Virus record (IMG/VR): IMGVR_UViG_3300012017_000922
Coordinates: 1-28,216 of that record
Direction: 5' to 3' (one strand)
DNA length: 28,216 nt
Source of the DNA: a virus
In this document: positions 14,133 through 23,324 of the stretch, one piece after another
Layout of the letters: each line of letters opens with the position of its first letter
Numbering within the stretch: the first letter of the stretch is position 1
Notes under the pieces: model-generated
The model's database searches: none
The model's input: only the letters and a program-made list of their open reading frames with translations
What the model was told of the DNA's origin: nothing
Program-made: the position numbers and the translations under genes

Positions 14133-16367
14133 TTAATTTAAGATAAAATTACCTTCAACAGATAATCCTTTTACTTCACCATCTTTGATTTTCTTCCATA
14201 ACATATTTCCTTCTTCACTTTCAATAATATAGAAAACACCAACCCATGAACCAAATGGAACATCATCTTTGGTAAAATAATTGTAAATTTTATCGTTCTC
14301 ATTTTCAACCAACCAATTTTCAACCAATACAGCATCTTTCATTGATTCATCTGAATTATGTTCAAGATTGGTATTTCTCATTCTTCCCTCCAAATTATAT
14401 TTTCTTTGGATTTGTTCAATGGTTTGAGGTGAGAATTTTACATAATATTTCTCACCATTTACCTCGTTTCTTCTTGGAATCAAAATATGAGGTATCATCA
14501 ATGGACTTACCACCAATCTTTTTTCCTCGTTTACAAAACGGAAGGATGATTTAAAGTTTTTTTTTACTTTCTCTTCAATGATATCAAGATGATTTTCCAC
14601 AAAAGTTAAATCATATTTCTCACCTTTTAAGATTTCAATTTGTTCAAAGATTTCATAGAAATCATTTTTCAATTTTATTGCATTTTGATAATCTTCCTCG
14701 GTAATTTCTTCTTTTGCTTCAATCTCAAAAATTTGGTCGACAATAACTGCCGCAATTCTAATCATTACAACTTCATCTCTCGTATTTTCTTCTGAAACTA
14801 ATTTTTTAAATAATTGTTGGGCTATTGCACACAAATAAAAATATTTTGTGGTATAACCGAATATTGTCATTTCCATAGATTTAAAATTTTTAAAATCTGA
14901 TATACAGATTGCAATTGCTTGGTCTTGTTTGTATCCCTCACCAATTAATACGGGGATACAACGACCAAGGTAATCGTCTTTTGATTCGCCAGGTAATCTC
15001 TCAACAAAATTAATTTGAGACATCCTTGGGTTTAAATAACCACGATTTGGTTGGTCAAACATTGGTGTACCGGCTTTACCTCTTGCAGGTCCTTTGGATT
15101 CTTGATTACGTAATGTTGCATATACTTTCTGCCAATAATGTTTACAGTTCGGTCCACCTTTATAAAACCATATATCATAGGTTGATGAACCATCAGGACC
15201 AAAACCAGCATTGACCGCAATGTTATTGGCTTGTTTAACTTCCTCATACGTATAGAGTCTATTAAGACCCATCAATTGACGACAAAAATCTCGTTCAGGA
15301 TTTGGACCAGTGTATTTGTAAAATGTTCTACCTTTCTTTTCATCTCTTGGTAAGATATCACCTTCACCCCATGGAATTTCAGCAGCATCAGCAAACTCCA
15401 TTTTGAATTGTTCTTCGGTAATTCCGCAATTTGAGAAATATTCAATTAACATATCGTTATCGGTTTTACCCGTTGGATAATTTACATATTCAGGAAGATT
15501 TGAAACATCGATTTCCATATCTTCTGATTTACCCTTTTTTGGATGACCACTTGGTAATAAATCATTATCGGTAACATATTTGCTATTTTCAGGACGACCA
15601 TTCTTTACCAAATAAAGAAACGCATTAACACGAGCCATCGCCCATTGTTTTGCTGAATTTACATTGGGTGAATGACTTGTATTGTATGCTCCCATTCCTC
15701 GTTGATAAACTGATTTCAACATTCCCACGGTTGTACCATATCCCAATTTATCTTTATACTTCTCATTGAATTCATCCGACTTTTTTTGCAAAGATTCTTC
15801 GGTTTGTTTATCAACTTCCGCTGAACGTGTGTCGGATGCTTTACCACGAGCAGAACCTTCTCCTTTTGGATTTGGATTGGGTGTATCTGATTTTGGTGCT
15901 TTGGGAGATTCTTTAATTCCACCACGAGGACCAATTTCGGCCATTTCTTCTCTGATTTGACCTAACTTTCTTTGTGCCCATTCCACACCTTCATCACCAC
16001 CCCATGCATCCCACATGAGTTTTCCACAACCTTCACCATATGGCGTTTCAGAATTTTGTCTGTGTCTTTCAAATGCTGCCATCCTAGCGATTGTTTCTTC
16101 TGTAACATTTTCTCCATTACACAATTGATTTGCACGAATTTTTCCCACGGGAGTTCCACAAGAACCCCATCCGTTTTCTTCGGCCCATTTGATGGCTCTA
16201 CATGCATTATTTTTTGCTGCTTCAGGATAATCATTATAACTTTCAAATTCTTCAGAATTGAAATATATAAATTTGGTTTCAATCGCAGGATTCTCAACAA
16301 ATGCTACCGCATCGACTCCACTATCTTCTGCAAATAAATCCTCAATTGTTAGTTCTATAATTTTCAT
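14133..16367 (-). CDS. Multi-domain head maturation protease (XkdF / S78_2-like)
   Basis: The protein has 744 residues, far longer than the usual protease. The N-terminus VDAVAFVENPAIETKFIYF and the C-terminus, with His about 670 (NTNLEHNSD), GSWVGVFYI and GEVKGLSVEGNF (Ser about 736), match the two ends of XkdF-like (S78_2) capsid proteases. Inserted between them are a Cys-rich domain (NACRAIKWAEENGWGSCGT, CGKLMWDAWGG; about 50-140), a Pro/Ser linker, a DUF5824-like segment (GMLKSVYQRGMGAY, QWAMARVNAF; about 210-260), a segment with GFGPDGSSTYDIWFYKGG (about 390-420), and a Cys-containing motif (LGRCIPVLIGEGYKQDQAIAIC; about 475-495). The inserts may bind DNA or the scaffold, or control timing; their role is unknown. 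It lies between tape measure and scaffold genes. Confidence 0.8.
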   Translation of the reverse strand: MKIIELTIEDLFAEDSGVDAVAFVENPAIETKFIYFNSEEFESYNDYPEAAKNNACRAIKWAEENGWGSCGTPVGKIRANQLCNGENVTEETIARMAAFERHRQNSETPYGEGCGKLMWDAWGGDEGVEWAQRKLGQIREEMAEIGPRGGIKESPKAPKSDTPNPNPKGEGSARGKASDTRSAEVDKQTEESLQKKSDEFNEKYKDKLGYGTTVGMLKSVYQRGMGAYNTSHSPNVNSAKQWAMARVNAFLYLVKNGRPENSKYVTDNDLLPSGHPKKGKSEDMEIDVSNLPEYVNYPTGKTDNDMLIEYFSNCGITEEQFKMEFADAAEIPWGEGDILPRDEKKGRTFYKYTGPNPERDFCRQLMGLNRLYTYEEVKQANNIAVNAGFGPDGSSTYDIWFYKGGPNCKHYWQKVYATLRNQESKGPARGKAGTPMFDQPNRGYLNPRMSQINFVERLPGESKDDYLGRCIPVLIGEGYKQDQAIAICISDFKNFKSMEMTIFGYTTKYFYLCAIAQQLFKKLVSEENTRDEVVMIRIAAVIVDQIFEIEAKEEITEEDYQNAIKLKNDFYEIFEQIEILKGEKYDLTFVENHLDIIEEKVKKNFKSSFRFVNEEKRLVVSPLMIPHILIPRRNEVNGEKYYVKFSPQTIEQIQRKYNLEGRMRNTNLEHNSDESMKDAVLVENWLVENENDKIYNYFTKDDVPFGSWVGVFYIIESEEGNMLWKKIKDGEVKGLSVEGNFILN

Positions 16368-16382
16368 ATATATATAAATATT

Positions 16383-19313
16383 TTATAATGTCGTTAATTG
16401 TTCCAATTTTCTGTTGATGGTTTGTGCATTGGTAATATCTGATTCAAATACATAAGCACGAATTGGTTCTTGTCTACCTTTTGCAAGAACTTCAACCAAA
16501 CGAGAATCAAGAACATTGTTGATGATTGGACGACCTCCACCCGATTCATTAATTGATGATAACAACCCACCATAATTTAAGGATGATTGACGATTAATTA
16601 CAGCCTCACCACCTTCTAATTCGAATCTTCCAAAATCAACACCACCTTGTTCGTGAGATGGACCCACGACCATACCACCAGTTGCCATTTGTTTTTTAAT
16701 CTTACCACCACGTCTCAATGATTGTGCTTGAGCAATTTGTTGACGAATGGTAGCAATGGACGCTGTGGCCAATAACCCTTCAATACCAATGATGATGGCT
16801 TTTCCTGCGGGACCAAGATTTGGATTGGCCAATGTCGTTACAACCGCTTGTGCTGCACTTGCAATCGTTTGAATTAAGGTCGCTTGAAGAGATGAAATTC
16901 TTGCTTGTTTTTCAATCTGTTTCTTTTTTTCTTGATAGATTTTTTCGGCTTCTGTTCTTTTTGCATTTGCTTCAACCGTATCACCAACAATATTATCCAT
17001 TGTTTTTTGATAGTCACTTTCCAATTTTTCCAATTGCATTGAAAATTGTGTTTGTGTTAATTGACCAATTGTATTAATTGCATTTGAAAAAGTTTGAAGA
17101 TAAGTTTGAATATTACCTAACGCAGTTTGGAATGAATCATCAGCTGGTTTTACATTAGTTGCGGTATTGATTGCGGTTTGTAATTCTAATGCACGATTTT
17201 TTAATTTCTCAAGTTCAACAGGGTCAATAACACCTGCAACATAATCATTGATTTGTTTTTTAACTCTCGCCAATTCACCTTGGATTGCCGCCAAATCTTC
17301 TTGAGGAGTTATTCCTTCAATAAATGGTCCACCAAATTCCGTTGTTAATCTTCCTTCTAATTGTGCTCTTCTTGTATTGAGAGCATTTAAATCCTGATTA
17401 TATTTTTCATATATACGGATTTTTTCATCAACCAATTTTTTCTCCGTTTGTAAATCACGGAGTTTTCTCTGGTTGTCAAGATTTGTAATTTCTCTATCTA
17501 ATCTTTCCTTATCACCTTTATAGGTTTCTTGGAGTTTTAATAAATCAGTAAAATATTGTTTGTCGTTTTGTAAAACTTCCTCATTGGATTTCTTTTCCGC
17601 TTGAGTTATTTCATTAACTAATTTTAAACGTTCAATATTAATTTTTCGTAATAACTCTAAACTTTTTTGATATCTGTCGGTTTCTAATTTTACTATTGCG
17701 GCTAATCTTGATTGTTCTATAAAAGTTAAATCTCTATTTTGACCTTGTAAAATTTTTTCTTTTTCTCTAAATTCAACAAAAGATTTAAATTTATTTAATT
17801 CGGCTGTTTCAAATTGTTTAAATTCTCTTTCATATAATTCAATTTGATTATTTAGATTTTGTTTTCCTAAATTTTCTTGTAATTCATTTAAAGATTTTAA
17901 CCCTTCAATAATTTGTTTATTAGCAAATTCAACAGCATCAGTACGTTGTTTTTGTGTTAATCTTTCTAAGATTATATTTTTCTTAAAATATTCTGTATCA
18001 TAAATTTCAAAGTAGTCTTGAAAGAATTTTTGAAATTGTTCTAAAGTTCTTTTTTGAGATAAAGCAAATTTATCAGATTCACTTAAAAAATTCTCTTCTT
18101 GTAAATCATCAATTGTTTTGAAAAAAGTTTCATAAATTTTTGCTCTATCTTGATTATATTTTTTCTCAAGATTAAGTCTATCTTGTTTTCTTGTTTTATC
18201 AATTTTATCTAAATCAGTATTAAATTTTTCTTCTAATGTGGCTAATTCTCTTAAAGTTTGATTTTCAATAAGACTAATTTCTAACGCTCTACTTTCAGCT
18301 CGACGTTCTTTATTAATACGAGCTTGTTCTTCACGTTGTTTTTTCTTTTCATTGGTGATTTCAATCTCATTTTTCAATTGTTGATTACCTAATGTAATTA
18401 AAGAATTGGTGGTCGTAACGTAATCCTTATTTAATTGTTTAAGTAAATCAAGTTCTTCTTTTGTTGCCCTTCCTGTTGCTTTTAAATTTGATAATCTTGC
18501 AATTTGATTATTTAATTGTTGTTGTAGAAGTGTTAACATTCTACGTTCATTATCAACACCCTGTTGTCTTAATCTAGCAATTTCTTGTTCTGATGCTCCA
18601 CGTTTTTCAGCCAATAAAACTTGTTGTTCATCAAGTAATTTTTGTCTTGCGATTTCTTGATTTGTATTTTGTGCCGCATTTTGTAGTTTTTCTAAACTAA
18701 CAGCCGCTTCATCCACAGAATCACTAAACGCAAGATATGCGGCTGCTAACGCACCAACTACCGCAAGTATTGCTGTATATGGATTCGCTAATAAGGTTGC
18801 ATACAACGCTCTCAAATTGGCGGTGAGTCCTCTTGTTGCAATTGTTTGTGCCGTGGTCGCAAGGGTTGCCGCTTTGGTTGATGCAACTTGAATTAATGTA
18901 TTCGCACTGACCGCAACTTCTGCAATGGCTCTAGCACCTAATGCTACTGTTAATAAATTTTGTGCGGTTGTTGCCGCCTTGGTAATCTGTTCTTGAGATT
19001 CTTGTTCAGCACCCAATAATTGTGCTGCTGCAGTAGCCGCAGCAAAACCAGCGGTAACACCTCCTGTGAATTTCCCTACCGCTTCAATTTGACGTTCAAG
19101 AGATATCCCTTCTGACCTTTTATTAAAGTCTTCTAATTCACCTGATGCGGCACGTAATTCACCTTGTAAACGTTTAAATTCATCACTCCCAATCGCAACA
19201 CCTTTTAATCTCTGTTGGAGATTTTGAATTTCAGTTTCAAGTTCTTTAATTGATGATACTGTTTTACTTACACCATCAATTTTAATTTCTAAACCAATTG
19301 TTCTAACTGCCAT
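16383..19313 (-). CDS. Tape measure protein
   Basis: The protein has 976 residues. It sets tail length and helps DNA entry. Coiled coils cover most of residues 210-720, rich in Gln, Lys and Glu. Hydrophobic segments lie near 165-200 (LLANPYTAILAVVGALAAAYLAF) and 840-885. The C-terminus has ATGGMVVGPSHEQGGVDF ... ELEGGEAVINRQSS, a motif common at the ends of tape measures. Scaled at about 1.5 Angstrom per residue, it implies a tail of roughly 145 nm. It lies 15 bases before the protease gene. Confidence 0.95.
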   Translation of the reverse strand: MAVRTIGLEIKIDGVSKTVSSIKELETEIQNLQQRLKGVAIGSDEFKRLQGELRAASGELEDFNKRSEGISLERQIEAVGKFTGGVTAGFAAATAAAQLLGAEQESQEQITKAATTAQNLLTVALGARAIAEVAVSANTLIQVASTKAATLATTAQTIATRGLTANLRALYATLLANPYTAILAVVGALAAAYLAFSDSVDEAAVSLEKLQNAAQNTNQEIARQKLLDEQQVLLAEKRGASEQEIARLRQQGVDNERRMLTLLQQQLNNQIARLSNLKATGRATKEELDLLKQLNKDYVTTTNSLITLGNQQLKNEIEITNEKKKQREEQARINKERRAESRALEISLIENQTLRELATLEEKFNTDLDKIDKTRKQDRLNLEKKYNQDRAKIYETFFKTIDDLQEENFLSESDKFALSQKRTLEQFQKFFQDYFEIYDTEYFKKNIILERLTQKQRTDAVEFANKQIIEGLKSLNELQENLGKQNLNNQIELYEREFKQFETAELNKFKSFVEFREKEKILQGQNRDLTFIEQSRLAAIVKLETDRYQKSLELLRKINIERLKLVNEITQAEKKSNEEVLQNDKQYFTDLLKLQETYKGDKERLDREITNLDNQRKLRDLQTEKKLVDEKIRIYEKYNQDLNALNTRRAQLEGRLTTEFGGPFIEGITPQEDLAAIQGELARVKKQINDYVAGVIDPVELEKLKNRALELQTAINTATNVKPADDSFQTALGNIQTYLQTFSNAINTIGQLTQTQFSMQLEKLESDYQKTMDNIVGDTVEANAKRTEAEKIYQEKKKQIEKQARISSLQATLIQTIASAAQAVVTTLANPNLGPAGKAIIIGIEGLLATASIATIRQQIAQAQSLRRGGKIKKQMATGGMVVGPSHEQGGVDFGRFELEGGEAVINRQSSLNYGGLLSSINESGGGRPIINNVLDSRLVEVLAKGRQEPIRAYVFESDITNAQTINRKLEQLTTL

Positions 19314-19343
19314 ATTAGATAAATATTATTTTTTATAACCATT

Positions 19344-21977
19344 TTATGGAATAGTACATGGACTTGGTAGAACTTCTTCAATCATTCCACCATAATCTGC
19401 AACTACACATAATGGTGTTGTTGATACTCTTCTTAAGAATGTTCCAAATGGTAACACATTGAAGTTCGTATCATATACAATGGTTCCTGTAAAATTAAAT
19501 GTTCCAAACCAACGTAATTGGACATATGATGCTGTACTATCACATACCTCATCATAATTAACACTCACATAGAAATAATCTTGAGAATATCCTGTTAATT
19601 GTGGTGCAAGTGCGTTTGGTTCTAAACTATATACTGGTGCTGGTAAATCTGTTGATGTCTGTTTATAATATTCTACAATATCTCTAACCAAAATAACATC
19701 AGTTAATTTTTCAACAGTTAAATCTGCATCGGTTATCTTTTCAATTCGATAACTAGCATTCTTTATATATATTTTATCAGTTAAACTGACATCCGCGATT
19801 TCTTGTGGTGTCAACCATATCTTTGCTTGAACCTTTCTAAATTCTTTGGAATATATTCCATTAATCAAATCCGACCAAAAGAAATTAAATAAGGTGTTTT
19901 GTGTTGAGAATACTGATAATGTTGTATTCCTTGAGAAGAAATCAAAATCAGAATTGAATGATAAATCTGAAACAAAATTTGGGTCAAGAATATCCAAATT
20001 GCTTAAGTGAGAAACGCATGGATAGGTTGTCCATGGTTGTGCCACAAAACTGTCATTAAAAATATAATATGGTTGAACAAATGACTTGGTATCACCACTA
20101 TACGCGTAGCGATTTCCAACCCAAAAGAATATATGTGGATTAGCGTTGTATTGTTCATAAGTTCCTGTATCTGAGTTAAATCTACTTGTGTTTGGAATAA
20201 TAAAGTTTGGAGCACCAGGTAATCCATCAGTTGGTAATGGTGAGAATATCAATTCATATTTTTGTTCATCCGTTAAAATGTTGGATGATGACACAAATCG
20301 TTTTCTACCAAATACATAAGTGTTTTGGTCTTCAAACATTTTGTTTAAATACTCATCTTCACCACTTAGATATGACCATTCTTGAATTTTGGCTAGTTCA
20401 AAATTATTCGGAGAAATTTTATAGGTTGAATCTAAATCAAGTTTTTTGTTCCAATCTTTTTTGATTCTACTTGTTTCATCAAAATACCAATTGTATGGAA
20501 CCATTCTAATTGTTCTTGATTCATCATCGGTAACAATAACCAAATTAAACATGGTCACCAACGATTTAATGAAATCAACACAACTCGTATTAACAATACC
20601 TTGATTTATGTTAATCACTGTTGCTGGGTCAATTCCCGGTGAATTATACAATTCAAACATCGGTGCTTGTTTTGTTATTCCACCAAAATTATATGGATAC
20701 AATACGACGTTTGCTTCGGGTCCATTACCAGCATTAAGAACTAAAAATAGTTTTATATATTCACCCGCATTTAAATTAACATTGAAAAATAAATTCTGTG
20801 GAACAAAATCAGTTGGAATACCATTAACAAACAATGTATTTGTGGAATAGACAATCGTCCCATTCACCAATCCTGATGTTGATGATGATTTTCTTGCAAT
20901 GATTTGGAAATAAGCAATTCGACCAGGGAAATTAAATGATGCTGCAAAATTGAACATCAAATTAAAATAATATTGTCCCGTTCTTGGTGCTCTAAAATAG
21001 TTGTTGATTGGTGGTGTTGATGAAGATGAAAAAAAGATATAATTATTCAAATTATCATACCCATCTGTTCCAAAAGAATTAAATTGAATTTCTTGTTGTC
21101 TTGATGTGGTAAATGGTGGAGCAAAAACATTTGAATTATGAAAAAATGTTTGTTCACTTGGGGAGTATATTCTAAAAAGATTTTGATTGGTATTACCTGA
21201 TTGACTTAGTTCTTCTGAATTAAATCCATTAGAAAATAAATCCATATATATGGATTTAAAATAATCGGTATCAAAAAATTCTGAATTGATTGTAAATGTT
21301 GTATTTTCAGCAATTCTGTCAATAACAGTTTTAATTTGAATTGCTGGTTTGAAATAATCTGTTGGGATTGCATAGATTGGATTGGTTATCGTTCGTCCTG
21401 AATTATAGGTGAATTCCCATTGTGGAATGGTCGTACCAGTACCACCAGGATTGTCATATCTCAATCCATAGTTAATCATGGGGTAAATTATCTTACCACC
21501 AAATAAACCACTTACACCGTCTCCATTTGCTTCCCAACTTGTTGTTACATTGGAATAAGTTCTGTCATGTATCAAATCACCAAAATCCAATTCTTGTAAT
21601 TGGTAATCTTTGATTTGACTAAAAAAATCTGTTAGATTGGATACAACAAAAACTTCATATTCGTAACTGGTATTGTTAATTGTTACAGAATTAAGTCTTA
21701 AATATCCCTGAAATAAAATGGTTGTTTTACTTGTAATAATACAAGGTATTTTTTGTAATGCATCAAAATCCGTGGATATTAATGAATAAAAATTCTTGAA
21801 GAATTTGTTATTGGTATTTGTGCCAGGTATTGTAAATGTTTTTGAGAAACTCGATTTTCTTGCATCAACTTGAAGAACATCGGTCTCTTGGATAGTTACA
21901 GAAATAGGAATCTCATCGAACAGGTCGAGACTGTCCCATCGGTTTTCTGCTATCTGAACAAGTAATTGTGTTTCCAT
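19344..21977 (-). CDS. Large tail / baseplate protein
   Basis: The protein has 877 residues, beta-rich, with no membrane segments. The start (QIAENRWDSLDLFDEIPISV) and the segment RKSSFSKTFTIPGTNTNNKFF, then YEYEVFVVSNLTDFFSQIKDYQL, resemble baseplate or tail-tip proteins of Bacteroidetes siphophages. A later part (FVKSLVTMFNLVIVTDD...RTIRMVPYNWYF) has the look of a hub domain. The C-terminal region (QLRWFGTFNFTGTIVYD) is beta-sandwich-like. It is next to the tape measure, where the Tal-type protein is usual. The identity as tail-associated hub is inference. Confidence 0.7.
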   Translation of the reverse strand: METQLLVQIAENRWDSLDLFDEIPISVTIQETDVLQVDARKSSFSKTFTIPGTNTNNKFFKNFYSLISTDFDALQKIPCIITSKTTILFQGYLRLNSVTINNTSYEYEVFVVSNLTDFFSQIKDYQLQELDFGDLIHDRTYSNVTTSWEANGDGVSGLFGGKIIYPMINYGLRYDNPGGTGTTIPQWEFTYNSGRTITNPIYAIPTDYFKPAIQIKTVIDRIAENTTFTINSEFFDTDYFKSIYMDLFSNGFNSEELSQSGNTNQNLFRIYSPSEQTFFHNSNVFAPPFTTSRQQEIQFNSFGTDGYDNLNNYIFFSSSSTPPINNYFRAPRTGQYYFNLMFNFAASFNFPGRIAYFQIIARKSSSTSGLVNGTIVYSTNTLFVNGIPTDFVPQNLFFNVNLNAGEYIKLFLVLNAGNGPEANVVLYPYNFGGITKQAPMFELYNSPGIDPATVININQGIVNTSCVDFIKSLVTMFNLVIVTDDESRTIRMVPYNWYFDETSRIKKDWNKKLDLDSTYKISPNNFELAKIQEWSYLSGEDEYLNKMFEDQNTYVFGRKRFVSSSNILTDEQKYELIFSPLPTDGLPGAPNFIIPNTSRFNSDTGTYEQYNANPHIFFWVGNRYAYSGDTKSFVQPYYIFNDSFVAQPWTTYPCVSHLSNLDILDPNFVSDLSFNSDFDFFSRNTTLSVFSTQNTLFNFFWSDLINGIYSKEFRKVQAKIWLTPQEIADVSLTDKIYIKNASYRIEKITDADLTVEKLTDVILVRDIVEYYKQTSTDLPAPVYSLEPNALAPQLTGYSQDYFYVSVNYDEVCDSTASYVQLRWFGTFNFTGTIVYDTNFNVLPFGTFLRRVSTTPLCVVADYGGMIEEVLPSPCTIP

Positions 21978-21998
21978 TCATTGTTAATTAGTTAAATA

Positions 21999-22775
21999 TT
22001 AAGTAAATGGAGAATCAATAATTTGATTTGATTTAATTGTAAAAGTTCGTGTTGCTGCGCCAGAACTATTAGTGTTTCTAAAAACATATACAATATTAAC
22101 ATAATCTCCCGAAGAAGGAGTTTGAGATGTGCCTGTTAAATTGTAGGTATATGTTGTATCTGTTGAAAGGACTTCATCAAACGTATCTGCACATATTGTT
22201 GATTGATTTACATTAGAACTATTAACTCTACAAACATATATTTCATACAATCTAATACCAGTTGGCATGGTTGAACTTGTCCTTAATCTAACTGTCCAAG
22301 TACCACTATTCCAATTAGTACCACTGTTTATTGTTAATTTAGATTGTAAACCCCATTGAACTGATGAATTATCAATTTGACAAGTAATGTCTGATGTACC
22401 TGCTGCTCCACCAATAGTAGCTGTCCTTTGATTATAAGTATATACGGGACCATATGGTGAACAAGCATTGCTATCACCATTTGTAAAAGTATTATCAGTT
22501 TGTTGAAATGATAAAATTGCTAATGCAGATGTACTAGGTGTTGGAGTTACTGATGGGGTAACACTAGGTGTTACTGAAGGACTAACAGATATCGATGGAG
22601 TAACACTCGGAGTTACACTTGGTGTTGGACTCGGACTTGGAGAAGGAATATCTTCTTTTTCAACATTCATTATTATTTGACCATCAAATCTGGCACCATA
22701 AACATTACCTTGCCACTTCTTTTCACCGAGTGGTTTTAAGAGTTCCTCAATGGGATATTTTATCTTTCTTTTCAT
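21999..22775 (-). CDS. Tail-associated protein with Thr-Pro-Ser rod and beta-rich tip
   Basis: The protein has 258 residues. A short N-terminal anchor (YPIEELLKPLGEKKWQGNVYGARFDG), then a rod of xTPS/VTPS units (about 43-80), then a beta-rich tip of about 170 residues with three cysteines (NACSPYG, DITCQID, YVCRVN). The rod matches those of the adhesins, so this is another stalk-and-tip protein. The start overlaps the previous stop as ATGA (22772-22775), so translation is coupled to the upstream tail gene. It may decorate the tail tip or take part in adsorption. Confidence 0.75.
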   Translation of the reverse strand: MKRKIKYPIEELLKPLGEKKWQGNVYGARFDGQIIMNVEKEDIPSPSPSPTPSVTPSVTPSISVSPSVTPSVTPSVTPTPSTSALAILSFQQTDNTFTNGDSNACSPYGPVYTYNQRTATIGGAAGTSDITCQIDNSSVQWGLQSKLTINSGTNWNSGTWTVRLRTSSTMPTGIRLYEIYVCRVNSSNVNQSTICADTFDEVLSTDTTYTYNLTGTSQTPSSGDYVNIVYVFRNTNSSGAATRTFTIKSNQIIDSPFT

Positions 22776-23314
22776 CTGTTGTTACCTACTAATGCTATAT
22801 TATTCGCATAAACATAAGTTATCTCCAAATTATAAATAGGTTGGAAATTTTCTATTTTTCTTACGTACTCTGCGTTAGTTATATTTACTGGTCTTAATTG
22901 ATTATCATCATTGATAATATACACTTCTGAACTTGTCATCAATTCTTCTAACCACTGAAATTCTTCCAATGATATGAATCCTGTATTTACGATGTGAGTT
23001 TCAATAATAGAAACATCTGCGTCAGTAAGACCTCTATCGTATCTTTGTTTATTTAAATTGGCCAATTTATCTGTCCAAGAAACTGACCATGTTTTATAAC
23101 TTTGTCGTGATATTCCCAATCCTTCTTCAATACTTCCTTTGAACCACATATAATCATATAATCCAAATCTGTTTTTGAACATGAATTGTTTTTGGTTATA
23201 ACCACGCGTGCAATCGGGTTCAATCTCAAATGTAAATAATTCTGAGACTGCGGTATATGTTTGACAATTACCACTTATATAACTGGTTGGTACTGGATTT
23301 ACTGGAACACTCAT
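22772..23314 (-). CDS. Tail protein (tail-tip domain)
   Basis: The protein has 180 residues. FTFEIEPDCTRGYNQKQF-MFKNRFGLYDYMWFKG is a segment found in tail proteins of Bacteroidetes phages, followed by helices (SIIETHIVNTGFISLEEFQWLEELM). It starts about 10 bases after the end of the 637-aa gene. The two may correspond to parts of one protein in related phages, because the upstream gene starts with a typical N-terminal tail domain and this one looks like its continuation. That is a hypothesis. Confidence 0.6.
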   Translation of the reverse strand: MSVPVNPVPTSYISGNCQTYTAVSELFTFEIEPDCTRGYNQKQFMFKNRFGLYDYMWFKGSIEEGLGISRQSYKTWSVSWTDKLANLNKQRYDRGLTDADVSIIETHIVNTGFISLEEFQWLEELMTSSEVYIINDDNQLRPVNITNAEYVRKIENFQPIYNLEITYVYANNIALVGNNR

Positions 23315-23324
23315 ATATTAATTT

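Noticed and set aside
15032-15960. Several alternative frames inside the protease gene
   Set aside because: Overlap a well-supported 744-residue gene and lack recognisable domains.
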